From Trueperaceae bacterium (GTDB lineage Bacteria > Deinococcota > Deinococci > Deinococcales > Trueperaceae), in assembly GCA_030147925.1 (NCBI GenBank), contig JASBUK010000042.1:1-64000 (forward strand): a stretch of DNA of 64,000 nt, written 5' to 3'. Position 1 is the stretch's first letter. Every line of letters starts with the position of its first letter. Position numbers and translations under genes: made by a program. This document shows positions 44,254 to 53,785 of this stretch, piece after piece. A model generated the notes under the pieces. The model was not told the DNA's origin, did not search any database, and saw only the letters and a program-made list of their open reading frames with translations.

Positions 44254-45699
44254 ATGGTTTTTTCTTTAATTGCCCTTTTACTCCTGGCCTTGGGCGGCTC
44301 TATGACTCTGCTGTTTGCTACGGTGCTCGAGCGCAACCCCGTTATGACTGCAGGCGGCGGCTTAGGCGTGGCAGTTTTAGCCCTGATGTTCTTTGCACTT
44401 AGCTATGAGCAGCCAGGTGTGCTTTTGGGCATGTATCAACTAGGGGGACTCTCGGCCATCGGTGGGATGATTCTCAGCCTTATTGCCGCCTTGACCATTC
44501 TCGGTGTGATGGCCAACCCGCACAAATACCGTGCTGGTTTGTCAGAAATCTATGCGCTCATCCTCTTTACTGCTCTGGGCGGCACGTTGATGATTGGCGC
44601 CAATAACCTGTTGCTGCTTTATATCGGCATCGAGCTTTCCAGCTACAGCACCTATATCTTAGTCGGCTACTACCGGGACGAACGCTATAGCACCGAGGCC
44701 GCCACCAAGTACTTCGTGCTGGGCGCCCTGGCAAGCGCCCTTTTGCTCTATGGCATCAGCCTGCTCTTTGGCGCGGGAGGAGGTCTTTATTACGATCAGA
44801 TTGCCGCTACTTTGGCTGCCGCCGATACCCTGCCGGCACTGCTCTGGCCCGGCTTGGCTTTGCTGCTAGCTGGTTTTGGCTTTAAGCTGGCGCTGGTTCC
44901 CTTCCATGCCTGGACCCCGGACGCCTATCAGGGCGCGCCGACTATGGCCGCCGCCCTGCTCTCGGTTGGCCCCAAAGCCGGAGCGGTCATTGCTTTGGGC
45001 AATCTGCTGACCCAGGCTCTGGGGCTGGAGGCCATCAGCGGCGTCTGGCAACAGGCGCTTATCTGGTTGGCGGTACTGACTATGACCGTGGGTAATTTGC
45101 AGGCGCTTAACCAGCGCAACCTAAAACGTCTGCTGGGCTATTCTTCGGTGGCGCAACTTGGCACCATCATCGTTGGTCTGGCCGCCGGGACGCTGGCTGG
45201 TTTTCAGGCGGTGATTCTCTATGCCCTGGGTTACGCCTTTACCAATATCGGTGCTTTTACCAGCATTGCCGCGCTGCGTGATGCCGGAGTAGGGGAGGAA
45301 GTTGATGATTACGCCGGTTTGGGCAAACGTCAGCCGCAAGCCGCTCTGCTCTTTACCCTCTTTTTGCTAAGTTTGGCGGGTGTGCCGCTGTTAGCAGGCT
45401 TTGCCGGCAAGCTCTTTGTCTTTAAGAGTGCTGTAGATGCCGGGCTTATCGTATTAGCGACGATTGCCGTGCTCAACACGGTCATTGCCTACTTTTATTA
45501 CTTCCGCGTGATTGTCAAGATGTGGTTGCAACCGGCAGCCGATGAAGCTCAGCCTGTAAATGTCAACGCCATCGCCATGACGGCTTTAGCGCTTGGGGTG
45601 ATTGGCGTGCTGGTCATCGGCACCTTCCCCGGGCCGTTCTTAGAGGCGATTGCGACGGCGCTCGAGCCCTTAGGGGGACTGATTATCGTCGGGCGATGA
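44254..45699 (+). CDS. nuoN: NADH-quinone oxidoreductase subunit N
   Basis: A 481-residue antiporter-like proton-pump subunit. LLYIGIELSSYSTYILVGYY, FKLALVPFHAWTPDAYQGAP, LKRLLGYSSVAQLG and YALGYAFTNIGAF mark NuoN. It is the last gene of the operon, with the terminator at 45735-45768 following. No nuoE, nuoF or nuoG follows, so the electron-input module must be encoded elsewhere or replaced. Confidence 0.97.
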   Translation: MVFSLIALLLLALGGSMTLLFATVLERNPVMTAGGGLGVAVLALMFFALSYEQPGVLLGMYQLGGLSAIGGMILSLIAALTILGVMANPHKYRAGLSEIYALILFTALGGTLMIGANNLLLLYIGIELSSYSTYILVGYYRDERYSTEAATKYFVLGALASALLLYGISLLFGAGGGLYYDQIAATLAAADTLPALLWPGLALLLAGFGFKLALVPFHAWTPDAYQGAPTMAAALLSVGPKAGAVIALGNLLTQALGLEAISGVWQQALIWLAVLTMTVGNLQALNQRNLKRLLGYSSVAQLGTIIVGLAAGTLAGFQAVILYALGYAFTNIGAFTSIAALRDAGVGEEVDDYAGLGKRQPQAALLFTLFLLSLAGVPLLAGFAGKLFVFKSAVDAGLIVLATIAVLNTVIAYFYYFRVIVKMWLQPAADEAQPVNVNAIAMTALALGVIGVLVIGTFPGPFLEAIATALEPLGGLIIVGR

Positions 45700-45734
45700 T
45701 CTTTATTGCTCAACTCAAGACCCTAAATCATGCT

Positions 45735-45768
45735 TCACGGATGGTGTATTTGCCATCCGTGAGTTTTT
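45735..45768 (+). terminator. rho-independent terminator of the nuo operon
   Basis: A perfect 10-bp stem (45735-45744 with 45753-45762), 8-base loop, then GTTTTT. It lies 36 bases after the nuoN stop and just before the LarA-family gene. Confidence 0.88.
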
Positions 45769-45795
45769 CTAGTATTGCTGGGTTATGGTGGGGTT

Positions 45796-47067
45796 ATGGT
45801 TGACGGCGCGGGATTTGTAGGCAAAGGCTCGAGCACGCAAATTTTGCGCGAGGACGATGTTCGCGCCTTATTAGACGAGGCGTTTGCCGCTGCTGCTTTG
45901 GATGGTAAACGTGTCCTGGTCATTATTCCCGACAGTACCCGCACCGCGCCCATCCCGCTTATGTTCCGCTTACTTTATGAGCAACTGGCTAGGCGCGTAG
46001 ATCGGCTTGATTACTTGATTGCCTTAGGGACACATCCACCAATGACGGAGGCGGCAATTGACAGATTGGTCGGAGTTTCGAACCGAGAACGCGCCACACG
46101 CTATCCCAAGTCTCGGGTTTATAACCACCGCTGGGACCTACCCGACACTTTGCAGGCAATTGGCCATATCTCCAGCCGGGAGATGAGCCGACTCTCAGAG
46201 GGTTTGGTAGAACGGGGAACACCGATCACCATTAACAAGATGATCTTTGACTACGATCAATTGCTTATCCTCGGTCCGGTTTTCCCGCACGAAGTCGCCG
46301 GTTTTTCGGGGGGTGCCAAGTATCTTTTCCCGGGCGTCTCCGGGCGTGAAATTATCGATAGCTCACATTGGTTGGGGGCGCTGGCGACCAGCTATGACAC
46401 CATAGGCGTCAAGGACACCGCCGTCAGAAGACTGTTGCATCGTGCAGCTGAATTTGTTGTGGCTAGACAGCCGCTCACTTGTCTAAAACTGGTGATGAAA
46501 GGCCCGGCGCTTCACGGTCTTTTCATCGGTGACTACTTAAACGCCTGGAGTGCCGCGGCTGACTTATCCGCCGAACTTAATATCATCAGCAAACCCAGGC
46601 CGTTTAAGAGCGTGTTGTCCATGCCTGCGGAAATATACGATGACCTGTGGACCGCTGCTAAGGCCATGTATAAGACTGAGCCGGTGATTGCTGATGGGGG
46701 TGAGGTGATCATTTATGCGCCACAGATTAGAGAACTAAGCTTTTCGCATGGCGAGCTTATTCGCCAGGTTGGTTATCATGTGCGCGATTATTTTCTTAAA
46801 CAATGGGCCAGCTTCCAGGATATTTCCTGGGCAATTTTGGCGCACTCTACGCATGTAAAGGGTAAGGGTACTTTTGAAAACGGCGTCGAGACTCCGCGTA
46901 TTAAGGTCACGCTGGCTACCGGTATCCCCGAGGAGCTTTGTCATGAAGTCAAGCTCAGCTACCGGGATTACCGCGAGTTAAACCCTGCGGATTGGGCCGA
47001 GCGTGAGGAAGAGGGCTTATTGCTGGTCAGAAACGCGGGCGAGCACCTTTATCGTTTGGCAAAATGA
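45796..47067 (+). CDS. LarA-family (DUF2088) protein, lactate-racemase-like
   Basis: About 423 residues. It shows the LarA family marks IPDSTRTAPIPLMF, LIALGTHPPMTEAAI and PHEVAGFSGGAKYLFPG, the last containing the His that contacts the nickel-pincer cofactor in LarA. Members racemise or epimerise 2-hydroxy acids or sugar acids, so a sugar-acid substrate would fit the neighbouring catabolic operon, but this is inference. LarB/C/E cofactor genes are not in the window. The frame opens at TTG 45775, and ATG 45796 after GGTGGGG is preferred. Its last 41 bases overlap the converging alcohol dehydrogenase gene. Confidence 0.85.
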   Translation: MVDGAGFVGKGSSTQILREDDVRALLDEAFAAAALDGKRVLVIIPDSTRTAPIPLMFRLLYEQLARRVDRLDYLIALGTHPPMTEAAIDRLVGVSNRERATRYPKSRVYNHRWDLPDTLQAIGHISSREMSRLSEGLVERGTPITINKMIFDYDQLLILGPVFPHEVAGFSGGAKYLFPGVSGREIIDSSHWLGALATSYDTIGVKDTAVRRLLHRAAEFVVARQPLTCLKLVMKGPALHGLFIGDYLNAWSAAADLSAELNIISKPRPFKSVLSMPAEIYDDLWTAAKAMYKTEPVIADGGEVIIYAPQIRELSFSHGELIRQVGYHVRDYFLKQWASFQDISWAILAHSTHVKGKGTFENGVETPRIKVTLATGIPEELCHEVKLSYRDYRELNPADWAEREEEGLLLVRNAGEHLYRLAK

Positions 47068-48082
47068 GGACTTTCCCTGGCAAGCGTTTAAAAACATCAG
47101 CGAATGCTCTTTCCCAGGCGCTAAGTGGATAACTTGCCCCAACCAGGGCTTTTAGAGAAACAGCTTTAGAAGCTGCTAAGGCAATGGCTCGAGCCCAAGA
47201 ACTTGGCACGGTGGCAAAGCTGCCGCTAACGCTCAATTCTTTGTAGCACAACACGTCAAGGTCAAATGACAGCCGTTGGCCATATAAGCCCAATTGAATA
47301 TAATGCCCTGCCTTTTTGATGCTGCGCAGCAACAGGTCGGCAGCTAAAGCGGCGCCGGAACACTCGATCACCACGTCTGCGTTTTTTCCCAACAGTTCCA
47401 AGACCCGCCGAGCGTTTGTCTCCGGGTCGGCAGTGCTGGCCATAACCCAGTCTGCTTGCAAGCTTTGGGCCAGCGCCAGGCGCTCCTTGTCTGCGGCGGT
47501 TCCTATCATCATGACCTGGGCGCCTGCGGCTTTGGCCACTTGCAGGGCCAACAGGCCGATGGGGCCGGGGCCGGTGATGACGGCTAGATCGCCCGCCGTG
47601 ATGCTGCCTAGCTCGAGCACTCCCCTTACCACACAGGCCAAGGGCTCAATCAGGGCTGCTTCGGGAAAATCAAGGCTATCGGGTAAAGCATGAAGGTTGC
47701 TAGCAGGAACCAGCAGCTTCTCGGCAAAACCACCATCGACCATCGAACCGATTGAGTTACGCTGGCTGCACAAATTAGGCCGTCCGCTGCGGCAGTAGCT
47801 ACAGTGGCCACATACCGAGTAGTAGGTTTCGCTAACTACGCGCTGCCCCAATTCCCAGCCGCTGACCGCCTCGCCCAGTGCGGCTATTGTTCCCGCCACT
47901 TCGTGGCCTAACGTGACCGGCGGCTTAGAGCGATACTCGCCTTTAAGAATGTGTATGTCGGTGCCGCAGATGCCGGCAGCCGCCACGTTTAGCACAACCT
48001 GATCCGCTGCAGGCGTAGGCTCCGGCACCTCACACAGCTTAAGGTTTTGGTCGCTTTCGCTAAGTTTACGCAGTGCCAGCAT
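47027..48082 (-). CDS. zinc-dependent alcohol/polyol dehydrogenase
   Basis: A 351-residue medium-chain dehydrogenase. GICGTDIHILKGEY (catalytic Cys), LGHEVAGTI (catalytic His-Glu), CGHCSYCRSGRPNLC (structural zinc) and ITGPGPIGLLALQVAKAAG (NAD loop) are present. It resembles sorbitol/threonine dehydrogenases. It lies 22 bases downstream of the ABC permease, so it probably oxidises the imported polyol or its product. Its 3' end overlaps the LarA-family gene by 41 bases on the other strand. Confidence 0.92.
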   Translation of the reverse strand: MLALRKLSESDQNLKLCEVPEPTPAADQVVLNVAAAGICGTDIHILKGEYRSKPPVTLGHEVAGTIAALGEAVSGWELGQRVVSETYYSVCGHCSYCRSGRPNLCSQRNSIGSMVDGGFAEKLLVPASNLHALPDSLDFPEAALIEPLACVVRGVLELGSITAGDLAVITGPGPIGLLALQVAKAAGAQVMMIGTAADKERLALAQSLQADWVMASTADPETNARRVLELLGKNADVVIECSGAALAADLLLRSIKKAGHYIQLGLYGQRLSFDLDVLCYKELSVSGSFATVPSSWARAIALAASKAVSLKALVGASYPLSAWERAFADVFKRLPGKVLILPNDKGARPRF

Positions 48083-48104
48083 TAATTTACCTCCGGTTTT
48101 ACCC

Positions 48105-48983
48105 TCAGCCTTTGACGGCCCCCATGGTCAGCCCCGTGACGATGTAGCGCTGAATTGCCAGTGTCAACAAAATCACCGGCAGGGTGATGAGCACGGCGGC
48201 TGCACCCAGACCACCAAAATCAATTTGACCGTAACTGATGAAATTAAAAACCGCTACCGGCACCGTCTTGGTATTGGGGCCGGACAGCACCAGGCTGAAT
48301 AGAAACTGGTTCCAGCTAAAGATAAATGACAGGATGCTGGCCGCCACGATGCCTGGTGCAGATAGGGGCAGGATGATCTGGAAAAATGCCCCCAGGCGAC
48401 TGGCGCCATCTACAAAAGCCGCTTCTTCGAGCTCTATGGGTACTTCCTCAAAAAAGCTGATCATGATCCAGATAATCAGCGGCATGCCTACAATTAAGTG
48501 GGTGAGTGTGAGCGCCACATAGGTATCGATGAGCTTGAGCGCTCGAAAGGCGATATACCAGGGCACCAGATAAGTGATGTAAGGAGTTAGGCGGGCCACC
48601 AATATGGCCAGGGCCAGCCCGTTTTGCTTAAAGCGGGCAATGGAATAGGCCGCAGGTAATCCCAGCACAAGCCCTAGCCCGGTGGCCAGCGTGGCGACCA
48701 CCAGCGAGTTCCAGGTAAATTCCAGAAAGTTATTGCGGGCAATGACATTTTGATAATTGGCCAGCGTCGGCTTAAAAAACCACACCGGTATAGGGCTGGT
48801 GTTGTCAACCTGATTGCGGAAGCTGGTGAGCACCATCCAGTAAAAGGGAAAAAGCATGATGATGAGAACTATAGCCATCAGCAGATAGATGCCCAGAGTC
48901 TTCAGGCGCTTGGCGCGAAGCGCCTGAGCACGCTGCTGCTCGGTACTTAAAGGAGCTGAAGCCTTGACGACTTGCTGTTTCAT
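48105..48983 (-). CDS. ABC sugar transporter permease (MalG type)
   Basis: A 292-residue, six-helix membrane protein. The family loop for ATPase contact is EEAAFVDGASRLGAFFQIILP (EAAxxDGAxxxxxFxxIxLP). A hydrophilic N-terminus of about 30 residues precedes the first helix. It overlaps the MalF-type gene by 4 bases. No ATPase gene is in the operon, so it likely uses a shared MsmK/UgpC-like ATPase from elsewhere. Confidence 0.94.
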   Translation of the reverse strand: MKQQVVKASAPLSTEQQRAQALRAKRLKTLGIYLLMAIVLIIMLFPFYWMVLTSFRNQVDNTSPIPVWFFKPTLANYQNVIARNNFLEFTWNSLVVATLATGLGLVLGLPAAYSIARFKQNGLALAILVARLTPYITYLVPWYIAFRALKLIDTYVALTLTHLIVGMPLIIWIMISFFEEVPIELEEAAFVDGASRLGAFFQIILPLSAPGIVAASILSFIFSWNQFLFSLVLSGPNTKTVPVAVFNFISYGQIDFGGLGAAAVLITLPVILLTLAIQRYIVTGLTMGAVKG

Positions 48984-49849
48984 GTTGAGCGCCTCGTCAG
49001 ATTAAGCAAGACGGCTACCCCCAGCACCACAAAGAGCAGGAAGATAAGCAGCGTGGCCGAATAACCCGCCCTAAAAAACTCAAAGCCCGATCTGAAGGCA
49101 AAAACATTGAGGGTTTCCGAAGCTGTGCCCGGCCCCCCTTGGGTGATTACATAGATGATGTCAAAGGTCTTGAGCGCGTCGATGCTGCGCAAGATCAGGG
49201 CAATGACAATAGCTGCGCGTATGCTGGGCAGGGTTATATGCCAAAAGCTTTGCCAGCCGCTGGCGCCATCGATACGGGCGGCCTCATAATACTCGATGGG
49301 TACGCCTTGTAGCGCCGCTAAGAGGATGAGCGCCACCATGGGCGTCCACTCCCAGATGTCAACGATAACCAGCGAGGGAATAACCAGATTGGCATCGGCC
49401 ACCCACAGGGAGCGTGGCAGACTGAGACTTTCCAAAAAATAATTGAGTACTCCGAGGCTGGGGTTAAACATGAGCGCCCAGATCAGCGCAATAGCTACGG
49501 GTGTGGCAACCATGGGCAAGAGGATGATGGTCCTGACCAGACCCTTGCCGGGAAACTCACGATTAAAGAGCACGGCAACCGCCAAGCCAAAGACAAGCTG
49601 GAGAGGGACGGCTAAAGCCGTAAAGTAAAAAGTGTTTTTTATGCCGTTCCAGAAGCGCCAGTCGGTCAGAACATTCTGGTAATTTTCCAGGCCGATAAAG
49701 CGTGGTCGACCAGAGATAAACCAGTCGTAGGTCGACAGCACGAAGTTTGCCAGTACCGGGCCGACTATGAGTAATAACAGCGCCAGAATCGCCGGTAACG
49801 GGAAGAGCCAATAGGCGTATTTATCGAAAAAGTTAGCGGCGCGTTTCAT
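48980..49849 (-). CDS. ABC sugar transporter permease (MalF type)
   Basis: A 289-residue, six-helix permease with YYEAARIDGASGWQSFWHITLP, the EAA loop, and the usual N-terminal WLFPLPAILALLLLIVGP helix. It pairs with the MalG-type subunit. It is separated from the binding-protein gene by a 125-base gap that holds a strong hairpin, a common way to make more binding protein than permease. Confidence 0.94.
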   Translation of the reverse strand: MKRAANFFDKYAYWLFPLPAILALLLLIVGPVLANFVLSTYDWFISGRPRFIGLENYQNVLTDWRFWNGIKNTFYFTALAVPLQLVFGLAVAVLFNREFPGKGLVRTIILLPMVATPVAIALIWALMFNPSLGVLNYFLESLSLPRSLWVADANLVIPSLVIVDIWEWTPMVALILLAALQGVPIEYYEAARIDGASGWQSFWHITLPSIRAAIVIALILRSIDALKTFDIIYVITQGGPGTASETLNVFAFRSGFEFFRAGYSATLLIFLLFVVLGVAVLLNLTRRST

Positions 49850-49921
49850 CTGATATTGGAACGGGAAATAAGTTTCAGCATTAGATTCCTTGAACTTGGC
49901 TTCAATATCTTAATGATAAAG

Positions 49922-49953
49922 CCTGCCGGGCTCTTTGGCTCGAGCCCGGCAGG
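49922..49953 (-). terminator. strong intercistronic hairpin in the sugar operon
   Basis: A 12-bp perfect GC-rich stem (49922-49933 with 49942-49953) with an 8-base loop. It lies 22 bases after the binding-protein stop on the minus strand and is followed only by CTTTATC. It probably acts as a partial terminator or 3'-end stabiliser that raises binding protein over permease. One GCTCGAGC copy lies at its loop and stem edge. Confidence 0.6.
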
Positions 49954-49974
49954 AGTTTACTAAGCTAAGCAGTC

Positions 49975-51270
49975 TTACTGCTGTGAACGGGCGACAATTT
50001 CATCCATTTCTCCAGCGGCACGCTCGAGCGCCGACTTTATGTCACGACCCTGTAAAGCGGCCACAATTGCCTGACCGTAAGCGTCACGCACTTCCGGTAC
50101 GGGTATCACAGGGGGGTTCCACAGGGGGCTACCTACGGCAAATGACTCTTGTGAGGCGGCAATCCAGTCGGCTGGAGCCATGGTTTGAAACTCTTCGTTT
50201 TCCCAAGAGGATTGGCGAGCTGCCGGTACTCCGGCCAGTGCGGCTTTGAGCTGATTTTCTTTGGACAAGGCCCACTGGATAAAGTACCAGGCGGCACCAG
50301 GATTTTCCGAAGCGTGGTTGACGCTTAAGCCCCAGACCAGCACTACTGGCTTGCGCCCAGCGGGTCCGGCGGGAATAGGCGCATAGCCCACGTTTTCGCG
50401 CACGACGTCAATGGCCTGATCGGGGTCTTGCATAATCGAGCGGAAGACATTGGCGTCGAAGATCATAGCTGCTTGCCCCTGGGCAAAAAGACTGGTTACT
50501 TCCGGCCAGGACATATTGGTCACGCCCGGTGGGCCGTAGTTGCGCAACAGGTCGGCATAGAAGGCCAAAGCTTCCTGGCTGGCTTCGCTGGCTAAGGCCG
50601 AGCTACCATCTTCGTTTAACCAGGTGCCGCCAAAGGACATCAGGAAGTTGACGATTTGGCTGGTAGCCGAAGCGCCCTTGCCACGCATGGCAAAGCCTGC
50701 TACGTTACCCTGGTTTAGCTTTTCGGCATAGGCCCGCAGTTCCTCCATGGTTTGTGGTGGGCCGTCAAAACCTGCGGCGGCCAGCAAGTCTTTGCGATAA
50801 AAGAGCAGGCTTGATTCGATTTGCAGCGGCAAGCCGTAAAGCCGACCGTCATTGTAGAAGGTATCGATAGCGCCACCAAAGAAATCTTCTAAGTCAAGAT
50901 CGGGGTTGGTCAGGCTCGGGTCATTGACAAAGTCGTCAAGGTAGCTAGCCCAGTTAGCGCCAAGGTATTGCGCGCCGACCTGCCCCGGCATGATCATATA
51001 GCCGTCTAAGGTGCTGGCTCCGCTGCTCACTTCCAGCAGACGCCGCTGACGGAACTGATCTTCCGGGAATATTTCCAGAGTGACATCTATACCGGTGAGC
51101 TCTTCAAACTCAGGAATCAGTGGCTCGATAAAGTTAGTGAAAGGGTGACGGTTCATCAGAAAGCGAATATTTGTGCCCTCGAATTGCCGCCAGTCAAATT
51201 GCTGGGCGCTGCTAAGACCAAACGTCACTACGATGAGCAGAGCGAGAGCGAGCTTAAGGCTTCGTTTCAT
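49975..51270 (-). CDS. ABC sugar-binding protein
   Basis: A 431-residue family-1 extracellular solute-binding protein. The signal peptide ends near LSSAQQ with no lipobox Cys, so it is a free periplasmic or secreted protein rather than a lipoprotein. IEPLIPEFEELTGIDVTLEI, KDLLAAAGFDGPPQTMEE and LFAQGQAAMIFDANV are typical. The sugar bound cannot be told. The gene context (kinase, polyol dehydrogenase, RpiR regulator) suggests a polyol or sugar acid. Confidence 0.94.
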   Translation of the reverse strand: MKRSLKLALALLIVVTFGLSSAQQFDWRQFEGTNIRFLMNRHPFTNFIEPLIPEFEELTGIDVTLEIFPEDQFRQRRLLEVSSGASTLDGYMIMPGQVGAQYLGANWASYLDDFVNDPSLTNPDLDLEDFFGGAIDTFYNDGRLYGLPLQIESSLLFYRKDLLAAAGFDGPPQTMEELRAYAEKLNQGNVAGFAMRGKGASATSQIVNFLMSFGGTWLNEDGSSALASEASQEALAFYADLLRNYGPPGVTNMSWPEVTSLFAQGQAAMIFDANVFRSIMQDPDQAIDVVRENVGYAPIPAGPAGRKPVVLVWGLSVNHASENPGAAWYFIQWALSKENQLKAALAGVPAARQSSWENEEFQTMAPADWIAASQESFAVGSPLWNPPVIPVPEVRDAYGQAIVAALQGRDIKSALERAAGEMDEIVARSQQ

Positions 51271-51384
51271 GCGGATTCCTCCCTGCTTTGTGGCCCAAAG
51301 TTGCTACCATCAAGATAAGTCACACTTTGCACCTTGCCTGAAATTTTATTTCACTTAAAAGTCTACTTTTCTGCACAACTGCTG

Positions 51385-52845
51385 TCAAGTAATATTTATT
51401 TTTTCATAGAGCAAGCGATAAAGACACTGCTGCTTAAGCCGCGCTGCGTAGTAGAGCCGATGCCTGTTGTCATCCGGCAGAACTGGCTTGTCCCAGGCGC
51501 TTATCTGGGGCTTCATGCCAAGGTCATGCGCCATATAAAAAGCCACGCCACGGCTGCTTACCTCGGTATCTGTAACTAGCAGGACAGGTTTTAAGAGCAC
51601 GTCGGCGAGAATCTGTTGCCAGGCTGCTGAAGCGAGTAAGGCCCCGCCGCTGGCAATAACGCGGGAGCTGGCCGGCAATCTATCCACGACTTCCGCCAAA
51701 CGGTAAGCAATGGCCTCGAGCCAAGCTTGCACAATCTCGGCAGGATTTGTCTCCTGACGCAGGCCAAGGATGCTAGCGCTGGCCTGAGAATGCCAGCCGG
51801 GGGAACGTTCACCTTTTAGAAAGGGCAATACGGTGAGGCCGTGAGCGGCAGGGGGTAAGCTGGCTAGCTGTTGCTCGAGCACCGTCGGAGCCGGTAGTTG
51901 CAGCCTGTTTCGCAGCCAAGCAAAGCTGCTACCACCCTCACTCAAAGCCCCGCCCACTAAGCTGTAAGAACGGTTGATACGGTACGCCCATAGACCACTT
52001 GGCCGCACTGCCGTACCCGCTAGACTAAGGCGGGCCGCGCTGGTAGAACCAATAGTTATGACCAGGTTTTCAGGATCAAAGCCGCCACTACCCAGATTGG
52101 CCGCGGCGCCATCTCCCAGCGAGCGGTAAAAAACAGCCTTTTTGAGCACAGGCCAGTGCTGTGACCACGGTGATCTTAGCCCCTGCACGGTTTGATTGGC
52201 GTCTACCAGTTCCGGAAGTTGTCTGCTGAGAGATAAACCCAGCAGCTTGATAAGCTCGGGACTCCAGCGCAAATTATGGCGATCTAACAAACCGCTCCAG
52301 GAGGCCACCGAATAGCTCAGGGGCTGTGGATAGCCAAACCAGTGATTATAGAGCAGGGTGCTCAGGTCACACCACTGCGCCACCTTGGCCACGGTTTGGG
52401 GTTGTGTTTGGGCCAGATGGCTGAGCTGTGCCGGCCAATAGGCAGTGTGCAGCGGACAGCCGGTCTGGTTTTCAATAGCCTCCAGCGATGTTCCCAGTTC
52501 ATCTTTGAGGTTTTTTACCGCTTCGTGGCTGCGCGTATCGGCGTAGCTGATGATGGGGGTGAGCGCTTGTCCCTGGGCGTCAAGTCCGACCAGGCTGCCA
52601 ACGAGTGTAGCCACGCCCACAGCCACAATTTGTTGCTGTGGAGGCAGTAGGGTCAAGACTTCATCGATAACCTTGACTACGTCGTTTAGCAAGGTAGTGG
52701 GATCGAGAACTTCTTGCCCGTCGTCGTATTGCCAGTGCTGCGGGGCTCGAGCCGTCAGGCCGGGAACAGGTGAGGAGTCAAGGCGATGCAAACTTGCCCG
52801 GATGCTCGAGCTGCCGATATCAAGAACCAGAAAAAGGTCTTTCAC
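51385..52845 (-). CDS. FGGY-family carbohydrate kinase
   Basis: A 486-residue ATP-dependent sugar/polyol kinase. LVLDIGSSSIRASL at the N-terminus is the phosphate-1 loop, GDGAAANLGSGG and VITIGSTSAAR the second ATP site, and VIASGGALLASAAWQQILAD the adenosine motif. The pattern leans to gluconate/xylulose-type kinases. The start overlaps the regulator gene by 4 bases, so the two are co-translated. The product would be the first phosphorylated intermediate of the imported sugar. Confidence 0.92.
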   Translation of the reverse strand: MKDLFLVLDIGSSSIRASLHRLDSSPVPGLTARAPQHWQYDDGQEVLDPTTLLNDVVKVIDEVLTLLPPQQQIVAVGVATLVGSLVGLDAQGQALTPIISYADTRSHEAVKNLKDELGTSLEAIENQTGCPLHTAYWPAQLSHLAQTQPQTVAKVAQWCDLSTLLYNHWFGYPQPLSYSVASWSGLLDRHNLRWSPELIKLLGLSLSRQLPELVDANQTVQGLRSPWSQHWPVLKKAVFYRSLGDGAAANLGSGGFDPENLVITIGSTSAARLSLAGTAVRPSGLWAYRINRSYSLVGGALSEGGSSFAWLRNRLQLPAPTVLEQQLASLPPAAHGLTVLPFLKGERSPGWHSQASASILGLRQETNPAEIVQAWLEAIAYRLAEVVDRLPASSRVIASGGALLASAAWQQILADVLLKPVLLVTDTEVSSRGVAFYMAHDLGMKPQISAWDKPVLPDDNRHRLYYAARLKQQCLYRLLYEKINIT

Positions 52846-53720
52846 AGACGTTTGTTATTTAGGGCCTTGCGGGCGCGGCTGAGCATTTCTGCGGACTGAG
52901 GTTGTCGCGCTAGATAGACCGAGATCATCAGCGCGTCAATGAGCGCGAGTTGGGCTATGCGTGAGGCAATCGCTTCGCTGCGGTAATTTGTTTCCGGCGA
53001 GAGGGTGGAGAGCAGCACATCGGCAAATTTATGCAGAGGTGAACGCCCGTAATGCGTAATGGCAATAATAGCTGCTCCGGATTCCTTGGCCAGACTGGCC
53101 GCCTCTAAGACATCGCGGCTCGAGCCCGAATGCGAGATGATAACCACGACATCACCGGGTTTGAGCACCGCACAAATTTGCGCGGCATTATGCCCGTCTA
53201 AAGCAGCATTGACCGGCAGGCCTAAGCGAATGAATTTGTGGTAGGCATCCATCGCCACGATGCCGGAACCACCCGAACCGATAAACTCGATGCGCGCGGC
53301 CTGGGCCAGCAGTTCTACCGCATGATTGAGCGCCGCTTCGTCAATGGCCTGTTTGGTGTCCTTTAGCGTCGTCACGGAAACGTCAAAAACCGCCGCTAAA
53401 ACCGCCCCCGGTGGATCATGAGGAGAAATATCCCGGTCAAGGCTTTGATCTGGCAGTGACAGCGTTTGCGAGAGCTGAATCTTAAAATCCTGATAGCCCT
53501 TGTAGCCGAGTTCCTGAAATAGCCGGACGATGCTGGCCTCGCTGGCCCCGGCCAACTCCGCTAATTCAGTAACCGAGAGGTAGATGACTTCCTCGGCGTG
53601 GTTAAGCACATAGTCGATGACCTTTTGTCTGGCCGGGCCTACTTTGCTGCGAACACGCTCGAGCTTTTGCAGGGCGACCGATTGCCGGTACTGAGGTCGC
53701 TGGCTGATGTTTTCTCTCAT
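52842..53720 (-). CDS. RpiR/MurR-family transcriptional regulator
   Basis: A 292-residue regulator. An N-terminal helix-turn-helix (YLSVTELAELAGASEASIVR, then LGYKGYQDFK) is followed by a SIS sugar-phosphate-binding domain with EFIGSGGSGIVAMDAYHKF and DVVVIISHSGSSRDVLEAA. It likely senses a phosphosugar made by the kinase downstream and controls this operon. The inverted repeat at 53786-53806 lies about 65 bases upstream and is a candidate operator. Confidence 0.93.
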   Translation of the reverse strand: MRENISQRPQYRQSVALQKLERVRSKVGPARQKVIDYVLNHAEEVIYLSVTELAELAGASEASIVRLFQELGYKGYQDFKIQLSQTLSLPDQSLDRDISPHDPPGAVLAAVFDVSVTTLKDTKQAIDEAALNHAVELLAQAARIEFIGSGGSGIVAMDAYHKFIRLGLPVNAALDGHNAAQICAVLKPGDVVVIISHSGSSRDVLEAASLAKESGAAIIAITHYGRSPLHKFADVLLSTLSPETNYRSEAIASRIAQLALIDALMISVYLARQPQSAEMLSRARKALNNKRL

Positions 53721-53785
53721 CCTAATTCCTATTTATAGAATGCTGCTGCTGGCAACAACAAGCAACAGAGCTTGGTTCGTATATG

